The notes under the pieces were generated by a model. It was not told where the DNA came from. It did not search any database and saw only the letters and a list, made by a program, of their open reading frames with translations. 64,000 nt of DNA, taken from Crossaster papposus. Its lineage: Eukaryota; Echinodermata; Asteroidea; Velatida; Solasteridae. Made by a program: the position numbers and the translations under genes. The stretch covers positions 1 through 64,000 of the forward strand of contig JBAIAA010000241.1 of assembly GCA_037893245.1 (NCBI GenBank), written 5' to 3'. Shown here one piece after another: positions 12,598 through 25,500 of the stretch; the first letter of the stretch is position 1, and every line of letters begins with the position of its first letter.

Positions 12598-13071
12598 TGT
12601 TGTCGGCGAGGATTGATGACGGTCGGCAACCCCCGAAAATGAACCACGACACGGGCTAGCGAATTTCCAACTTTGGAAACTGAGAAGTGGGTACGGGCGA
12701 CGAAATGCGAAACACGACTATTCTTACTATGAAATGTCTTTAAAACTCCGAAAAACTGTGAAATCGTCGACGGAATACTAAGCACGATTATTCCTACTAT
12801 GAAAATGTCTTTAAAACTTCGAAAAACTTCGAAATTGATTACAAGAACAGATAACTATAAACAAACAACCTTCTAGCAACACTGCTCCAACGAAAGTGAT
12901 CTCTGTGACCAGTCGTATGGGCCTTGTGTGTTTTAATCTCAGAGCCATAAAACCGCGTCCCAATTCCCTAGTGACCTCCATGTAGCATGGGAAAGTGGCC
13001 CTGGGTTAGACCCGCATACTAAGCCATCTTGGGGTAATAAATTATTTGAAGCCATATTGCCTTAAAAGTGA
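12598..13071 (-). promoter_or_regulatory. Family A 5' leader in D2
   Basis: Non-coding leader upstream of gag. Its outer 243 bases (from cttcgaaattgattacaag) are almost identical to those of D1 (8472-8714). Element promoters normally lie here, but I can point to no specific box. Confidence 0.5.
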
Positions 13072-16000
13072 TAATATCAGTTGTAAATGACCAATCAATA
13101 CAAAATTTGGACTGAGTGAGCAGATTCTCGATTCTTGTCGGTACCACAAATTTCAGACAAAAGGGAAATTGTTTATTAAAATTATTTAAGGAATTTTGTT
13201 TGATTTTCATAATACGAGTCGATTTTTCACCAGAAATATCGTAAAATACCAATAAAATGGTTATGAATGACCAATATTGTTACAAAAATGTGCATATGAT
13301 ATCGTGAAACCAATATATTTTTGCTCTGCAGATTTAACAAAAATCTGTAATATTTAACACAGACAAACGTCAAAATGTTTATACAAAAATTGAAGTTTCT
13401 GTTATTTGGCCTACAAAAGTCAAAATTTCCCATAATATCAGTTATAAATGACCAATCAATACAAAATTTGGACTGAGTGAGCAGATTCTCGATTCATGTT
13501 GGTACCACAAATTTGAGACAAAAGGGAAATTGTTTATTAAAATTATTTAAGGAATTTTGTTTGATTTTCATAATACGAGTCGATTTTTCACCAGAAATAT
13601 GGTAAAATATCGATAAAATGGTTATGAATGACCAATATTGTTACAAAAATTTGCATATGATATCGTGAAACCAATATATTTTTGCTCTGCAGATTTAACA
13701 AAAATCTGTAATATTTAACATAGACAAACGTCAAAATTTGTTAAAAATTTGAAGTTTCTGTTATTTGGCCTACAAAAGGCAAAATTTCTCATAATATCAG
13801 TTGTAAATGACCAATCAATACAACATTTGGACTGAGTGAGCAGATTCTCGATTCTTGTCGGTACCACAAATTTCAGACAAAAGGGAAATTGTTTATTAAA
13901 ATTATTTAAGGAATTTTGTTTGATTTTTATAATACGAGTCGATTTTTCACCAGAAATATGGTGAAATACCGATAAAATGGTTATGAATGACCAATATTGT
14001 TACAAAAAAATGCATATGATATCGTGAAACCAATATATTTTTGCTCTGCAGATTTAACAAAAATCTGTAATATTTAACACAGACAAACGTCAAAATTTGT
14101 TAAAAATTTGAAGTTTCTGTTATTTGGCCTACAAAAGGCAAAATTTCTCATAATATCAGTTGTAAATGACCAATCAATACAAAATTGGGACTGAGTGAGC
14201 AGATTCTCGATTCTTGTCGGTACCACAAATTTCAGAGAAAAGGGAAATTGTTTATTAAAATTATTTAAGGAATTTTGTTTGATTTTCATAATACGAGTCG
14301 ATTTTTCACCAGAAATATGGTTAAATACCGATAAAATGGTTATGAATGACCAATATTGTTACAAAAATTTGCATATGATATCGTGAAACCAATATATTTT
14401 TGCTCTGCAGATTTAACAAAAATCTGTAATATTTAACACAGACAAACGTCAAAATTTGTTAAAAATTTGAAGTTTCTGTTATTTGGCCTACAAAAGGCAA
14501 ACTTTCTCATAATTATCAGTTGTAATGACCAATCAATACAAAATGTGGACTGAGTGAGCAGATTCTCGATTCTTGTCGGTACCACAAATTTCAGACAAAA
14601 GGGAAATTGTTTATTAAAATTATTTAAGGAATTTTGTTTGATTTTCATAATACGAGTCGATTTTTCACCAGAAATATGGTAAAATACCGATAAAATGGTT
14701 ATGAATGACCAATATTGTTACAAAAATGTGCATATGATATCGTGAAACCAATATATTTTTGCTCTGCAGATTTAACAAAAATCTGTAATATTTAACACAG
14801 ACAAACGTCAAAATGTTTATACAAAAATTGAAGTTTCTGTTATTTGGCCTACAAAAGTCAAAATTTCCCATAATATCAGTTATAAATGACCAATCAATAC
14901 AAAATTTGGACTGAGTGAGCAGATTCTCGATTCTTGTTGGTACCACAAATTTGAGACAAAAGGGAAATTGTTTATTAAAATTATTTAAGGAATTTTGTTT
15001 GATTTTCATAATACGAGTCGATTTTTCACCAGAAATATGGTAAAATATCGATAAAATGGTTATGAATGACCAATATTGTTACAAAAATTTGCATATGATA
15101 TCGTGAAACCAATATATTTTTGCTCTGCAGATTTAACAAAAATCTGTGATATTTAACATAGACAAACGTCAAAATTTGTTAAAAATTTGAAGTTTCTGTT
15201 ATTTGGCCTACAAAAGGCAAAATTTCTCATAATATCAGTTGTAAATGACCAATCAATACAACATTTGGACTGAGTGAGCAGATTCTCGATTCTTGTCGGT
15301 ACCACAAATTTCAGACAAAAGGGAAATTGTTTATTAAAATTATTTAAGGAATTTTGTTTGATTTTTATAATACGAGTCGATTTTTCACCAGAAATATGGT
15401 GAAATACCGATAAAATGGTTATGAATGACCAATATTGTTACAAAAAATTGCATATGATATCGTGAAACCAATATATTTTTGCTCTGCAGATTTAACAAAA
15501 ATCTGTAATATTTAACACAGACAAACGTCAAAATTTGTTAAAAATTTGAAGTTTCTGTTATTTGGCCTACAAAAGGCAAACTTTCTCATAATATCAGTTG
15601 TAAATGACCAATCAATACAAAATTTGGACTGAGTGAGCAGATTCTCGATTCTTGTCGGTACCACAAATTTCAGACAAAAGGGAAATTGTTTATTAAAATT
15701 ATTTAAGGAATTTTGTTTGATTTTCATAATACGAGTCGATTTTTCACCAGAAATATGGTAAAATACCGATAAAATGGTTATGAATGACCAATATTGTTAC
15801 AAAAATGTGCATATGATATCGTGAAACCAATATATTTTTGCTCTGCAGATTTAACAAAAATCTGTAATATTTAACACAGACAAACGTCAAAATGTTTATA
15901 CAAAAATTGAAGTTTCTGTTATTTGGCCTACAAAAGTCAAAATTTTCCATAATATCAGTTATAAATGACCAATCAATACAAAATTTGGACTGAGTAAGCA

Positions 16001-17937
16001 GATTCTCGATTCTTGTTGGTACCACAAATTTGAGACAAAAGGGAAATTGTTTATTAAAATTATTTAAGGAATTTTGTTTGATTTTCATAATACGAGTCGA
16101 TTTTTCACCAGAAATATGGTAAAATATCGATAAAATGGTTATGAATGACCAATATTGTTACAAAAATTTGCATATGATATCGTGAAACCAATATATTTTT
16201 GCTCTGCAGATTTAACAAAAATCTGTAATATTTAACACAGACAAACGTCAAAATTTGTTAAAAATTTGAAGTTTCTGTTATTTGGCCTACAAAAGGCAAA
16301 ATTTCTCATAATATCAGTTGTAAATGACCAATCAATACAAAATTTGGACTGAGTGAGCAGATTCTCGATTCTTGTCGGTACCACAAATTTCAGACAAAAG
16401 GGAAATTGTTTATTAAAATTATTTAAGGAATTTTGTTTGATTTTCATAATACGAGTCGATTTTTCACCAGAAATATGGTTAAATACCGATAAAATGGTTA
16501 TGAATGACCAATATTGTTACAAAAATTTGCATATGATATCGTGAAACCAATATATTTTTGCTCTGCAGATTTAACAAAAATCTGTAATATTTAACACAGA
16601 CAAACGTCAAAATTTGTTAAAAATTTGAAGTTTCTGTTATTTGGCCTACAAAAGGCAAAATTTCCCATAATATCAGTTATAAATGACCAATCAATACAAA
16701 ATTTGGACTAAGTGAGCAGATTCTCGATTCTTGTTGGTACCACAAATTTGAGACAAAAGGGAAATTGTTTATTAAAATTATTTAAGGAATTTTGTTTGAT
16801 TTTCATAATACGAGTCGATTTTTCACCAGAAATATGGTTAAATACCGATAAAATGGTTATGAATGACCAATATTGTTACAAAAATTTGCATATGATATCG
16901 TGAAACCAATATATTTTTGCTCTGCAGATTTAACAAAAATCTGTAATATTTAACACAGACAAACGTCAAAATTTGTTAAAAATTTGAAGTTTCTGTTATT
17001 TGGCCTACAAAAGGCAAACTTTCTCATAATATCAGTTGTAAATGACCAATCAATACAAAATTTGGACTGAGTGAGCAGATTCTCGATTCTTGTCGGTACC
17101 ACAAATTTCAGACAAAAGGGAAATTGTTTATTAAAATTATTTAAGGAATTTTGTTAGATTTTCATAATACGAGTCGATTTTTCACCAGAAATATGGTAAA
17201 ATACCGATAAAATGGTTATGAATGACCAATATTGTTACAAAAATGTGCATATGATATCGTGAAACCAATATATTTTTGCTCTGCAGATTGAACAAAAATC
17301 TGTAATATTTAACACAGACAAACGTCAAAATGTTTATACAAAAATTGAAGTTTCTGTTATTTGGCCTACAAAAGTCAACATTTCCCATAATATCAGTTAT
17401 AAATGACCAATCAATACAAAATTTGGACTGAGTGAGCAGATTCTCGATTCCTGTTGGTACCACAAATTTGAGACAAAAGGGAAATTGTTTATTACAATTA
17501 TTTAAGGAATTTTGTTTGATTTTCATAATACGAGTCGATTTTTCACCAGAAATATGGTAAAATATCGATAAAATGGTTATGAATGACCAATATTGTTACA
17601 AAAATTTGCATATGATATCGTGAAACCAATATATTTTTGCTCTGCAGATTTAACAAAAATCTGTAATATTTAACATAGACAAACGTCAAAATTTCTAAAA
17701 AAAATTGAAGTTTCTGTTATTTGGCCTAGAAAAAGGCAAAATTTCACATAATATCAGTTGTAAATGACCAATCAATACAAAATTTGAACTGAGTGAGCAG
17801 ATTCTCGATTCTTGTCGGTACCACATATTTGAGACAAAAGGGAAATTGTTTATTAAATTCGTGTGATTTTCATAATACGAGTCGATTTTTCACCAGAAAT
17901 ATGGTAAAAGATCGATAAAATGGTTATGAATTACCAA
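13072..17937. repeat. 360-bp satellite, block 3
   Basis: About 13.5 monomers. The junction between the two segmental copies falls here (about 15018-15452). The variant with ...atgtttatacaaaaattg alternates with the ...atttgttaaaaatttg variant over parts of the block. No gene seen. Confidence 0.93.
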
Positions 17938-18130
17938 CAAAACCTACGCGACGAAATGCGGCCGAGCGGATAGTATCTGCATACTTCAGAAGTTGCCTAG
18001 CACGATTTCCATGACGCATCAAATAGATCGACGCAAAAATCAAGAATGCCGAGGTCCATTGCTCAATGGACGTTATACGCACATTTTGGGCAGCGTGGGG
18101 GCGAATTTGCCAAGCGGGTGAATCGGGCGA
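17938..18130 (-). pseudogene. Family A gag fragment, C-side half of the interrupted copy
   Basis: Encodes gag residues about 210-272 (DSPAWQIRPHAAQNVRITSI onward). It is the copy-2 counterpart of 2709-2901, cut off at 18130 by the transposon. Confidence 0.88.
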
Positions 18131-18132
18131 TC

Positions 18133-18158
18133 CCCTTACGAAAATGTCCTGTGGTATT
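18133..18158 (+). repeat. Left terminal inverted repeat of the transposon
   Basis: Twenty-six bases beginning CCCTTACGAAAATG and ending GGTATT, perfectly complementary to 21500-21525. Two further bases (tc) separate it from the left target copy. Confidence 0.88.
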
Positions 18159-19170
18159 CCTGTGGTATACCACACAATTACCACAGGACAGTCAAATACC
18201 ACACAAATTTGTGTGGTATGTACCACAGGACATTGCTGCCCTGTGGTATTCCTGTGGTAATAAAATTAGATACCACACAAATTACCACAGGACAGTCATA
18301 CAAAATGGTTTTGTGTGGTAATATACCACAGGATAGAGATGTCCTGTGGTATTCCTGTGGTATTTACTTGGATATCACACAAATTACCACAGGGCATGTC
18401 ATACAAAATGGTTTTGTGTGGTAATATACCATAGGATACTACAGGATAGAGATGTCCTGTGGTATATTCCTGTGGTATTTACTTTTTTTCTGATACCACA
18501 CAAATTACCACAGGACACAAACATGTCATACAAAATTGTTTTGTGTGGTAATAAGTACCACAGGACATCTCTGCCCTGAGGTACTCATGTGTTGTAAAAT
18601 TAGATACCACACAAATTACCACAGGACAGTCATACAAAATGGTTTTGTGTGGTAATATACCACAGGATAGAGATGTCCTGTGGTATTCCTGTGGATATCA
18701 CACAAATTACCACAGGGCATGTCATACAAAATGGTTTTGTGTGGTAATATACCATAGGATACTACAGGATAGAGATGTCCTGTGGTATATTCCTGTGGTA
18801 TTTACTTAGATACCACACAAATTACCACAGGACACAAACATGTCATACAAAATGGTTTTGTGTGGTAATAAGTACCACAGGACATCTCTGCCCTGAGGTA
18901 CTCATGTGTTGTAAATATCAAGAGACCACACAAGGACAGTCAAGTACCGCAATATTGCCGTTTCTCACATCTCTGTCCTGTGGTATATCCCTGTGGTAAA
19001 TGCTGAGATAACACACAAATTAAAGACATTGAAGTACTACATAATTAGTTCCCATCTTGTTGTCCTGTGGTTTCCCTGTGGTACAAACTGAGATACCACA
19101 CAGTACACATCGTACCACATAGATTGGGTTCCTACTACATCTCTGTCCTGTGGTATTCCTGTGGTACTCG
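18148..19170. repeat. Palindromic subterminal repeats of the transposon
   Basis: Many copies of tgtcctgtggtattcctg paired with the inverse accacacaaattaccacagg. A longer unit of about 330 bp repeats (18271 and 18605 start the same string). The sequence decays toward the interior. Inverted units of this kind could fold into long hairpins and could be transposase-binding sites; that role is inference. Confidence 0.85.
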
Positions 19171-19803
19171 AGTTAGATTTACTTTTACTGTAATTTTTAT
19201 AGGGATTTTAATTTTGAGGGCAGGTACATGTAGAAATAGTAAATTGTTTCACAGAACTGTCTGCGTGTTTTTTTGTGGACGCTGGAAGAAGATACCAGAC
19301 AAGAAATGCTGTTCTTATTCCAGTTAATACACACATCACACAATCTCTAACTAAATGCTTATCTCTCAGTCATTGTGTACATATACTGTACACAGCTCTG
19401 GTGCAGTATAGGCACACAATGGCTTGTGGTTGTCTTGCAAGGACACATGAATGCCCTTTGACCCCTATATACAGTGCATGCAAGTCTCAAGGTGCAATGA
19501 CCTTGCATTAACTCTAGGCTTGGCTACTCCACTGCACATGCTGCATATTTTGAATTGGGTTGGGGAAAGAGCAGTTTATCAGTGGTATATGTACATCAAT
19601 GTTTGCTAGAAAACTGCAACTATTCATAGTATAATGGTGACCCAGAACTGCCAAAATGTATCTCACATGCCTGTCAAGATATCATGACAAAATGACTTGA
19701 GTTTATGTATGTTTTGGTTGAAAACATAAGGCTTTCATTTGGACAGAACTTGCATTCTGCATATAGTCTTGCTGTCATGGCTGTCGGTTGACTCGGTTGT
19801 GTG
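19171..19803. other. Transposon interior, no repeat; possible exon end at 19803
   Basis: Unique AT-rich sequence. The only feature noted is a good splice-donor match, gtg|gtaagt, with the intron beginning at 19804. The frame in phase with the candidate exon at 20227 is open for only about 22 codons upstream of it and has no ATG. Confidence 0.3.
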
Positions 19804-20226
19804 GTAAGTTTTTTGTATTGACTTCAATGTTTAACATTTATATCGTGTCAATCTTTTATATACTTGTTGTGATCCTGTAATGTTAGTCAACTGATTGCTT
19901 ATTTCAATATGCAACTTACGATCAACACATTTTTGATCACATTACATGTACTTTTAGGGATAATAAGAAGACTTTATTAAACACCAATGTAATGGAATAT
20001 TAAAACATCATCATGGGTGCTTAAAGAACTACACTCAATGTCAATGTAATGACTGAAAATATTAAAGGCTGAAAAGGCTAGGTTTGTGATTGGTGCCATT
20101 CTTTAAGGTGTACGTCTTAAACTACGTTTGATTCTTTCAGATTATACTCTTGGTTTTTTCCCTTGGTTTTGAACTTTGTTAATGATTTGTCCTTTTTGTA
20201 ATTTTTATTTTTGTTCTCAATGCCAG

Positions 20227-20356
20227 GGAGTTGGTCAAGATTGAAGATCAGTTCAACCGTACTACTAGTGAAGAGATCAAATTGGTTGAAACAGATGTAG
20301 ATGGGGGAATTCAGCGAACACCGAGAGGAGCATACGTACAGAGACTTTATAAATGA
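20227..20356 (+). other. Candidate terminal coding exon captured in the transposon
   Basis: A pyrimidine-rich tract and ctcaatgccag precede this stretch like a splice acceptor. It then encodes 42 residues of charged, protein-like sequence (ELVKIEDQFNRTTSEE ... GAYVQRLYK) to a TGA. The donor at 19803 is in matching phase (two bases plus one). AATAAA at 20698-20703 could end a 3' UTR. I do not recognise the protein; it could be a host exon or the tail of a lost transposase. The case rests on splice signals and composition only. Confidence 0.35.
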
Positions 20357-20697
20357 AATCTTAATTGTTGATGTAATCGAACAAACTTGTGCATTATAAG
20401 GGTAAACTCCCTTCACTAAGAAATGTTGAAGGACTTTTTTGTGTATACATGTTCATTATTCCTTTTCGCATTCGCACCACAAAGATTTTAACAGCTACCG
20501 GTATTATACTTGAACATAATTGTATTTGTAAGTGAAATACATTAGGTTTGAAACTATAAGCAATCAGTAGTTTCTTTCCTCTTCTTGAATCAGTACAATT
20601 TGCAAATATCAAGCGAAGAGACTGTTCTATGACTTTTGTATATCATCACATGTAAATCAAATGTGACAGAACCTAAATTCATTTGTATAAAAAACCC

Positions 20698-20703
20698 AAT
20701 AAA
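20698..20703 (+). promoter_or_regulatory. Possible polyadenylation signal AATAAA
   Basis: Lies 342 bases after the stop of the candidate exon. AATAAA is common by chance in AT-rich DNA, so it supports the exon only weakly. Confidence 0.25.
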
Positions 20704-21210
20704 CCCTTCCACTTTACTTAATCAAATTACGCACAAGTTGACTCAGAAATATATATAAAATAACTTGCTGACTTGCTGTTATTATCGTCATTATAGTTTA
20801 AGGACATAAAACTTCATTGCAAAGAAATGTGTGAATGCAAACAGTTGCTCCTTGAATCCAAAATTTGAATGTAACCTGAATCTACTTTGTTTGCTGTATA
20901 TCTTAAAAATCGACACAAGTACATGTAGGATTGGTGGTGGTGGTGGTGGAAGGGCTTTCAATAAACAACAATCTAAAAGAGCATATTTAAAGGGTTTTAG
21001 TGCATCACTTTAATTTCAAAGTGCCATGTTTTTACAGGAATATTCAACAGAAGAAAGTGGTACTCATTGAAAGGGAAATACCACATGATCGATACCACAG
21101 GAACAAGTACTGGGAACATGTATCACAGGAACATGTATCACAGGAACATGTTACCACAGGAATGGTACCACATGAATATAGTACCACAGGTACCACAGGA
21201 ATAGTTTAAC

Positions 21211-21408
21211 AGGTACCGCAGGAAAAAAGTACCGCAGGAAAAAAGTACCGCAGGAAAAAAGTACCGCAAGAAAAAAGTACCGCAGGAAAAAAGTACCGCA
21301 GGAAAAAAGTACCGCAGGAAAAAAGTACCGCAGGAAAAAAGTACCGCAGGAAAAAAGTACCGCAGGAAAAAAGTACCGCAGGAAAAAAGTACCGCAGGAA
21401 AAAGTACC
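21211..21408. repeat. 16-bp tandem array at right end of the transposon
   Basis: About twelve copies of GTACCGCAGGAAAAAA, nearly perfect. It is flanked by ccacagga units related to the left-end subrepeats. The long minus-strand frame through it (FFLRY / FPAVL repeats) comes from the array and is not a gene. Confidence 0.9.
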
Positions 21409-21499
21409 ACAGGAATACCACAGGAATTTGTCCTGTGGTAATGTCCCAAAAAATGACAGGACATTTCCTGTGGTACTGTCCTGTGGTATTTTTTGTGGT

Positions 21500-21525
21500 A
21501 ATACCACAGGACATTTTCGTAAGGG
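21500..21525 (-). repeat. Right terminal inverted repeat of the transposon
   Basis: Inverse of 18133-18158 across all 26 bases, followed by the right target copy cga (21526-21528). Confidence 0.88.
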
Positions 21526-22152
21526 CGAGCCGACCATAAACACGCAATCATTTGGGGTGCCAGTATTGCTATGGCCCGGCCGCATTAGAGAACCAAATTC
21601 AACAAACTCCCCATTCCAAATTTTGTCCTGAATATGTTTAGGAACCCCCATCCCCAGATCTTCACAAACGCTAGTCAGCGCTGTGTAGTCTTGAACAGGC
21701 ACAAGACTAGAGAAATGAGTGTTATCATTGGCCGTATTGGGACAGGTAACGGAAATCACGTTGGGAGCGGGTGGTAAATTTACCGGCATCTGAACGATAT
21801 TATTAACGGTGGACTCACCAAACTCCGAAGTTATGAGCGGTGCAGCAGCATTCCGTAGGCTTCCAAGTACGGGGGCGGCAGCGTCAGGTACGGGGGCGGC
21901 AGTGTCAGGTACGGGGGCGGCAGCGTCAGGGCGAGGGGCAGCGAACCCCGGCGGTCGGTTGGGGTATGTGGGCACGACAACAGCCGGCGTCGTCTCCACC
22001 GCTGGCACCGGTCGTGTTAATCCAACACCAGCCTCCAGGTTTTGATTAGACCGAGACGAACGGGGTCGTCCGCGTGGCTTTCTCCCCGCCGAAGCGTGTC
22101 CAGATGTAGATGCAACCGCTGTCTTCTTGGATTTAGGCATTGTTTTCGGCAT
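21526..22152 (-). pseudogene. Family A gag fragment, N-terminal half of the interrupted copy
   Basis: The ATG at 22150-22152 and residues 1 to about 209 match the gag at 44042-45253 and its other copy at 2709-3525. The frame then runs into the transposon and yields a meaningless tail of translated array. Before the insertion this copy was already truncated on its other side. Confidence 0.88.
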
Positions 22153-22570
22153 GGAGGTAGGATGCGGGTCAGTTAATTGAACTCGACAAGAGCGTGAAAA
22201 ACTCTAAACTCGAAAATTGAGATTTGGCTACGGTCGACGAACTGCGAAACACGATTATTCTTACTGTGAAAAATGTATGTAGAACTTCGAAACTTCGAAG
22301 TTAATACAAGAACCTATATCTACTCTGCTGAATAGCAAACAAACGACCTCCTGGCTTAAACTGCTGTGACAAAGTGATCGCTGACCAGTCGTCAAGATTA
22401 TGGCGGTATACCAGGCCTTGTCTGTTTTAACCACAGGGCCATAAAAATAGCGTCCCCATTCCCCAGTGACCTCCATGTGGCGTGGGAAATGGACATTGGT
22501 CTAGATCCCGGCATACCAATCTGTCTCGAGGTTAATAAATTCTTTGAAGCCTTATTTGGCTTAAAAGTGA
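22153..22570 (-). promoter_or_regulatory. Family A 5' leader (segmental copy 2)
   Basis: Copy of 3526-3943. It ends with the palindrome TTTGAAGCC-ttattt-GGCTTAAAA and the terminal gtga. Confidence 0.6.
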
Positions 22571-25500
22571 AAAGTTTTCATATGATATCGTGAAACCAAT
22601 ATATTTTTCCTCTGCAGATACAAAATTTGCACTGAGTGAGCAGATTCTTGATTCTTGTCGGTACCACAAATTTGAGACAAAAGGGAAATTGTTTATTAAA
22701 ATTATTTAAGGAATGTTGTTTGATTTTCATAATACGAGTCGATTTTTCACCAGAAATATGGTAAAATATCGATAAAATTGTTATGAATGACCAATATTGT
22801 GACAACAATTTGCATATGATATCGTGAAACCAATATATTTTTGCTCTGCAGATTTAACAAAAATCTGTAATATTTAACACAGACAAACGTCAAAATTTGT
22901 TAAAAATTTGAAGTTTCTGTTATTTGGCCTACAAAAGGCAAAATTTATCATAATATCAGTTGTAAATGACCAATCAATACAAAATTGGGACTGAGTGAGC
23001 AGATTCTCGATTCTTGTCGGTACCACAAATTTCAGACAAAAGGGAAATTGTTTATTAAAATTATTTAAGGAATTTTGTTTGATTTTCATAATACGAGTCG
23101 ATTTTTCACCAGAAATATGGTAAAATACCAATAAAATGGTTATGAATGACCAATATTGTTACAAAAAGGTGCATATGATATCGTGGAACCAATATATTTT
23201 TGCTCTGCAGATTTAACAAAAATCTGTAATATTTAACACAGACAAATGTCAAAATGTTTATACACAAATTGAAGTTTCTGTTATTTGGCCTACAAAAGTC
23301 AAAATTTCCCATAATATCAGTTATAAATGACCAATCAATACAAAATTTTGACTGAGTGAGCAGATTCTCGATTCTTGTTGGTACCACAAATTTGAGACAA
23401 AAGGGAAATTGTTTATTAAAATTATTTAAGGAATTTTGTTTGATTTTCATAATACGAGACGATTTTTCACCAGAAATATGGTAAAATACCGATAAAATGG
23501 TTATGAATGACCAATATTGTTACAAAAATGTGCATATGATATCGTGAAACCAATATATTTTTGCTCTGCAGATTTAACAAAAATCTGTAATATTTAACAC
23601 AGACAAACGTCAAAAAATTTTTTTTAAATTGAAATTTCTGTTATTTGGCTTACAAAAAGGAAAAATTTCACATAATATCAGTTGTAAATGACCAATCAAT
23701 ACAAAATTTGGACTGAGTGAGCAGATTCTTGATTCTTGTCGGTACCACATATTTGAGACAAAAGGGAAATTGTTTAATAGAATTATTTAAGGAATTTCGT
23801 GTGATTTTCATAATACGAGTCGATTTTTCACCAGAAATATGGTAAAATATCGATAAAATGGTTATGAATGACCAATATTGTTACAAAAATTTGCATATGA
23901 TATCGTGAAACCAATATATTTTTGCTCTGCAGATTTAACAAAAATCTGTAATATTTAACAGAGACAAACGTCAAAATTTCTAAAAAAATTGAAGTTTCTG
24001 TTATTTGGCCTACAAAAAGGCAAAATTTCACATAATATCAGTTGTAAATGACCAATCAATACAAAATTTGAACTGAGTGAGCAGATTCTCGATTCTTGTC
24101 GGTACCACAAATTTGAGACAAAAGGGAAATTGTTTATCAAAATTATTTAAGGATTTTTGTTTGATTTTCATAATACGAGTCGATTTTTCACCAGAAATAT
24201 GGTAAAATACCGATAAAATAGTTATGAATGACCAATATTGTTACACAAATTTGCATATGATATCGTGAAACCAATCTATTTTTGCTCTGCAGATTTAACA
24301 AAAATCTGTAATATTTAACAGAGACAAACGTCAAAATTTCTAAAAAAATTGAAGTTTCTGTTATTTGGCCTACAAAAAGGCAAAATTTCACATAATATCA
24401 GTTGTAAATGACCAATCAATACAAAATTTGAACTGAGTGAGCAGATTCTCGATTCTTGTCGGTACCACATATTTGAGACAAAAGGGAAATTGTTTATTAA
24501 ATTCGTGTGATTTTCATAATACGAGTCGATTTTTCACCAGAAATATGGTAAAAGATCGATAAAATGGTTATGAATGACCAATATTGTGACAAAAGTATTC
24601 ATATGATATCGTGAAACCAATATATTTTTCCTCTGCAGATACAAAATTTGCACTGAGTGAGCAGATTCTTGATTCTTGTCGGTACCACAAATTTGAGACA
24701 AAAGGGAAATTGTTTATTAAAATTATTTAAGGAATGTTGTTTGATTTTCATAATACGAGTCGATTTTTCACCAGAAATATGGTAAAATATCGATAAAATT
24801 GTTATGAATGACCAATATTGTGACAAAAATTTGCATATGATATCGTGAAACCAATATATTTTTGCTCTGCAGATTTAACAAAAATCTGTAATATTTAACA
24901 CAGACAAACGTCAAAATTTGTTAAAAATTTGAAGTTTCTGTTATTTGGCCTACAAAAGGCAAAATTTATCATAATATCAGTTGTAAATGACCAATCAATA
25001 CAAAATTGGGACTGAGTGAGCAGATTCTCGATTCTTGTCGGTACCACAAATTTCAGACAAAAGGGAAATTGTTTATTAAAATTATTTAAGGAATTTTGTT
25101 TGATTTTCATAATACGAGTCGATTTTTCACCAGAAATATGGTAAAATACCAATAAAATGGTTATGAATGACCAATATTGTTACAAAAAGGTGCATATGAT
25201 ATCGTGGAACCAATATATTTTTGCTCTGCAGATTTAACAAAAATCTGTAATATTTAACACAGACAAATGTCAAAATGTTTATACAAAAATTGAAGTTTCT
25301 GTTATTTGGCCTACAAAAGTCAAAATTTTCCATAATATCAGTTATAAATGACCAATCAATACAAAATTTTGACTGAGTGAGCAGATTCTCGATTCTTGTT
25401 GGTACCACAAATTTGAGACAAAAGGGAAATTGTTTATTAAAATTATTTAAGGAATTTTGTTTGATTTTCATAATACGAGACGATTTTTCACCAGAAATAT

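Larger units (their letters stand above)
8715..13071 (-). mobile_element. Family A element D2, decayed
   Basis: A 4,357-bp element beginning TTATTACCCC and ending ttaaaagtga. From its 3' end it holds the 97-bp repeats, a conserved hairpin (9510-9575), an SGNH-hydrolase scrap (about 9777-9860), about 2 kb of unassigned sequence with a 70-bp RT sliver, a decayed gag (11965-12597) and the 5' leader. It lies head-to-tail after D1. Satellite on the far left of D1 (atttctca) and far right of D2 (taatatcag) joins into the exact monomer sequence. Confidence 0.82.
224..15017. repeat. 15-kb segmental duplication, copy 1
   Basis: This stretch recurs further right in the same order and orientation at a constant offset of 15,229 bases, rising by 3,398 after the transposon at 18131-21525. 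It contains satellite, a gag fragment and the tandem element pair 7429-13071. The two copies are nearly identical; the differences I saw are single-base indels near 6580-6870, a poly-A length change near 11380 and scattered substitutions. Both ends lie in satellite, so the limits are approximate. An assembly duplication cannot be excluded from sequence alone. Confidence 0.88.
18131..21525. mobile_element. Non-autonomous DNA transposon with 26-bp terminal inverted repeats
   Basis: The left end CCCTTACGAAAATGTCCTGT... (18133-18158) is the exact inverse of 21500-21525. The uninterrupted copy reads tcgggcgagccg at 2897-2908; here gggcga lies left and cgagccg right, so the target duplication is 3 bp (cga), or up to 6 bp if the terminal Gs are counted as target. 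The left 1 kb is an array of CCTGTGGTA-type palindromic subrepeats, and the right end has a 16-bp array. No transposase frame is present. The superfamily is undetermined; TIR sequence and target size alone do not settle it. Confidence 0.85.

Noticed and set aside
19275..19511. Short plus-strand frames in the transposon interior
   Set aside because: No protein-like composition, splice signals or motif; shorter than expected for a transposase.
21151..21551. Minus-strand frame with FFLRYFFPAVLFSCGT repeats joined to gag
   Set aside because: It is the translation of the 16-bp array in the transposon (48 bases give a 16-residue period), not a membrane protein or a gag fusion.
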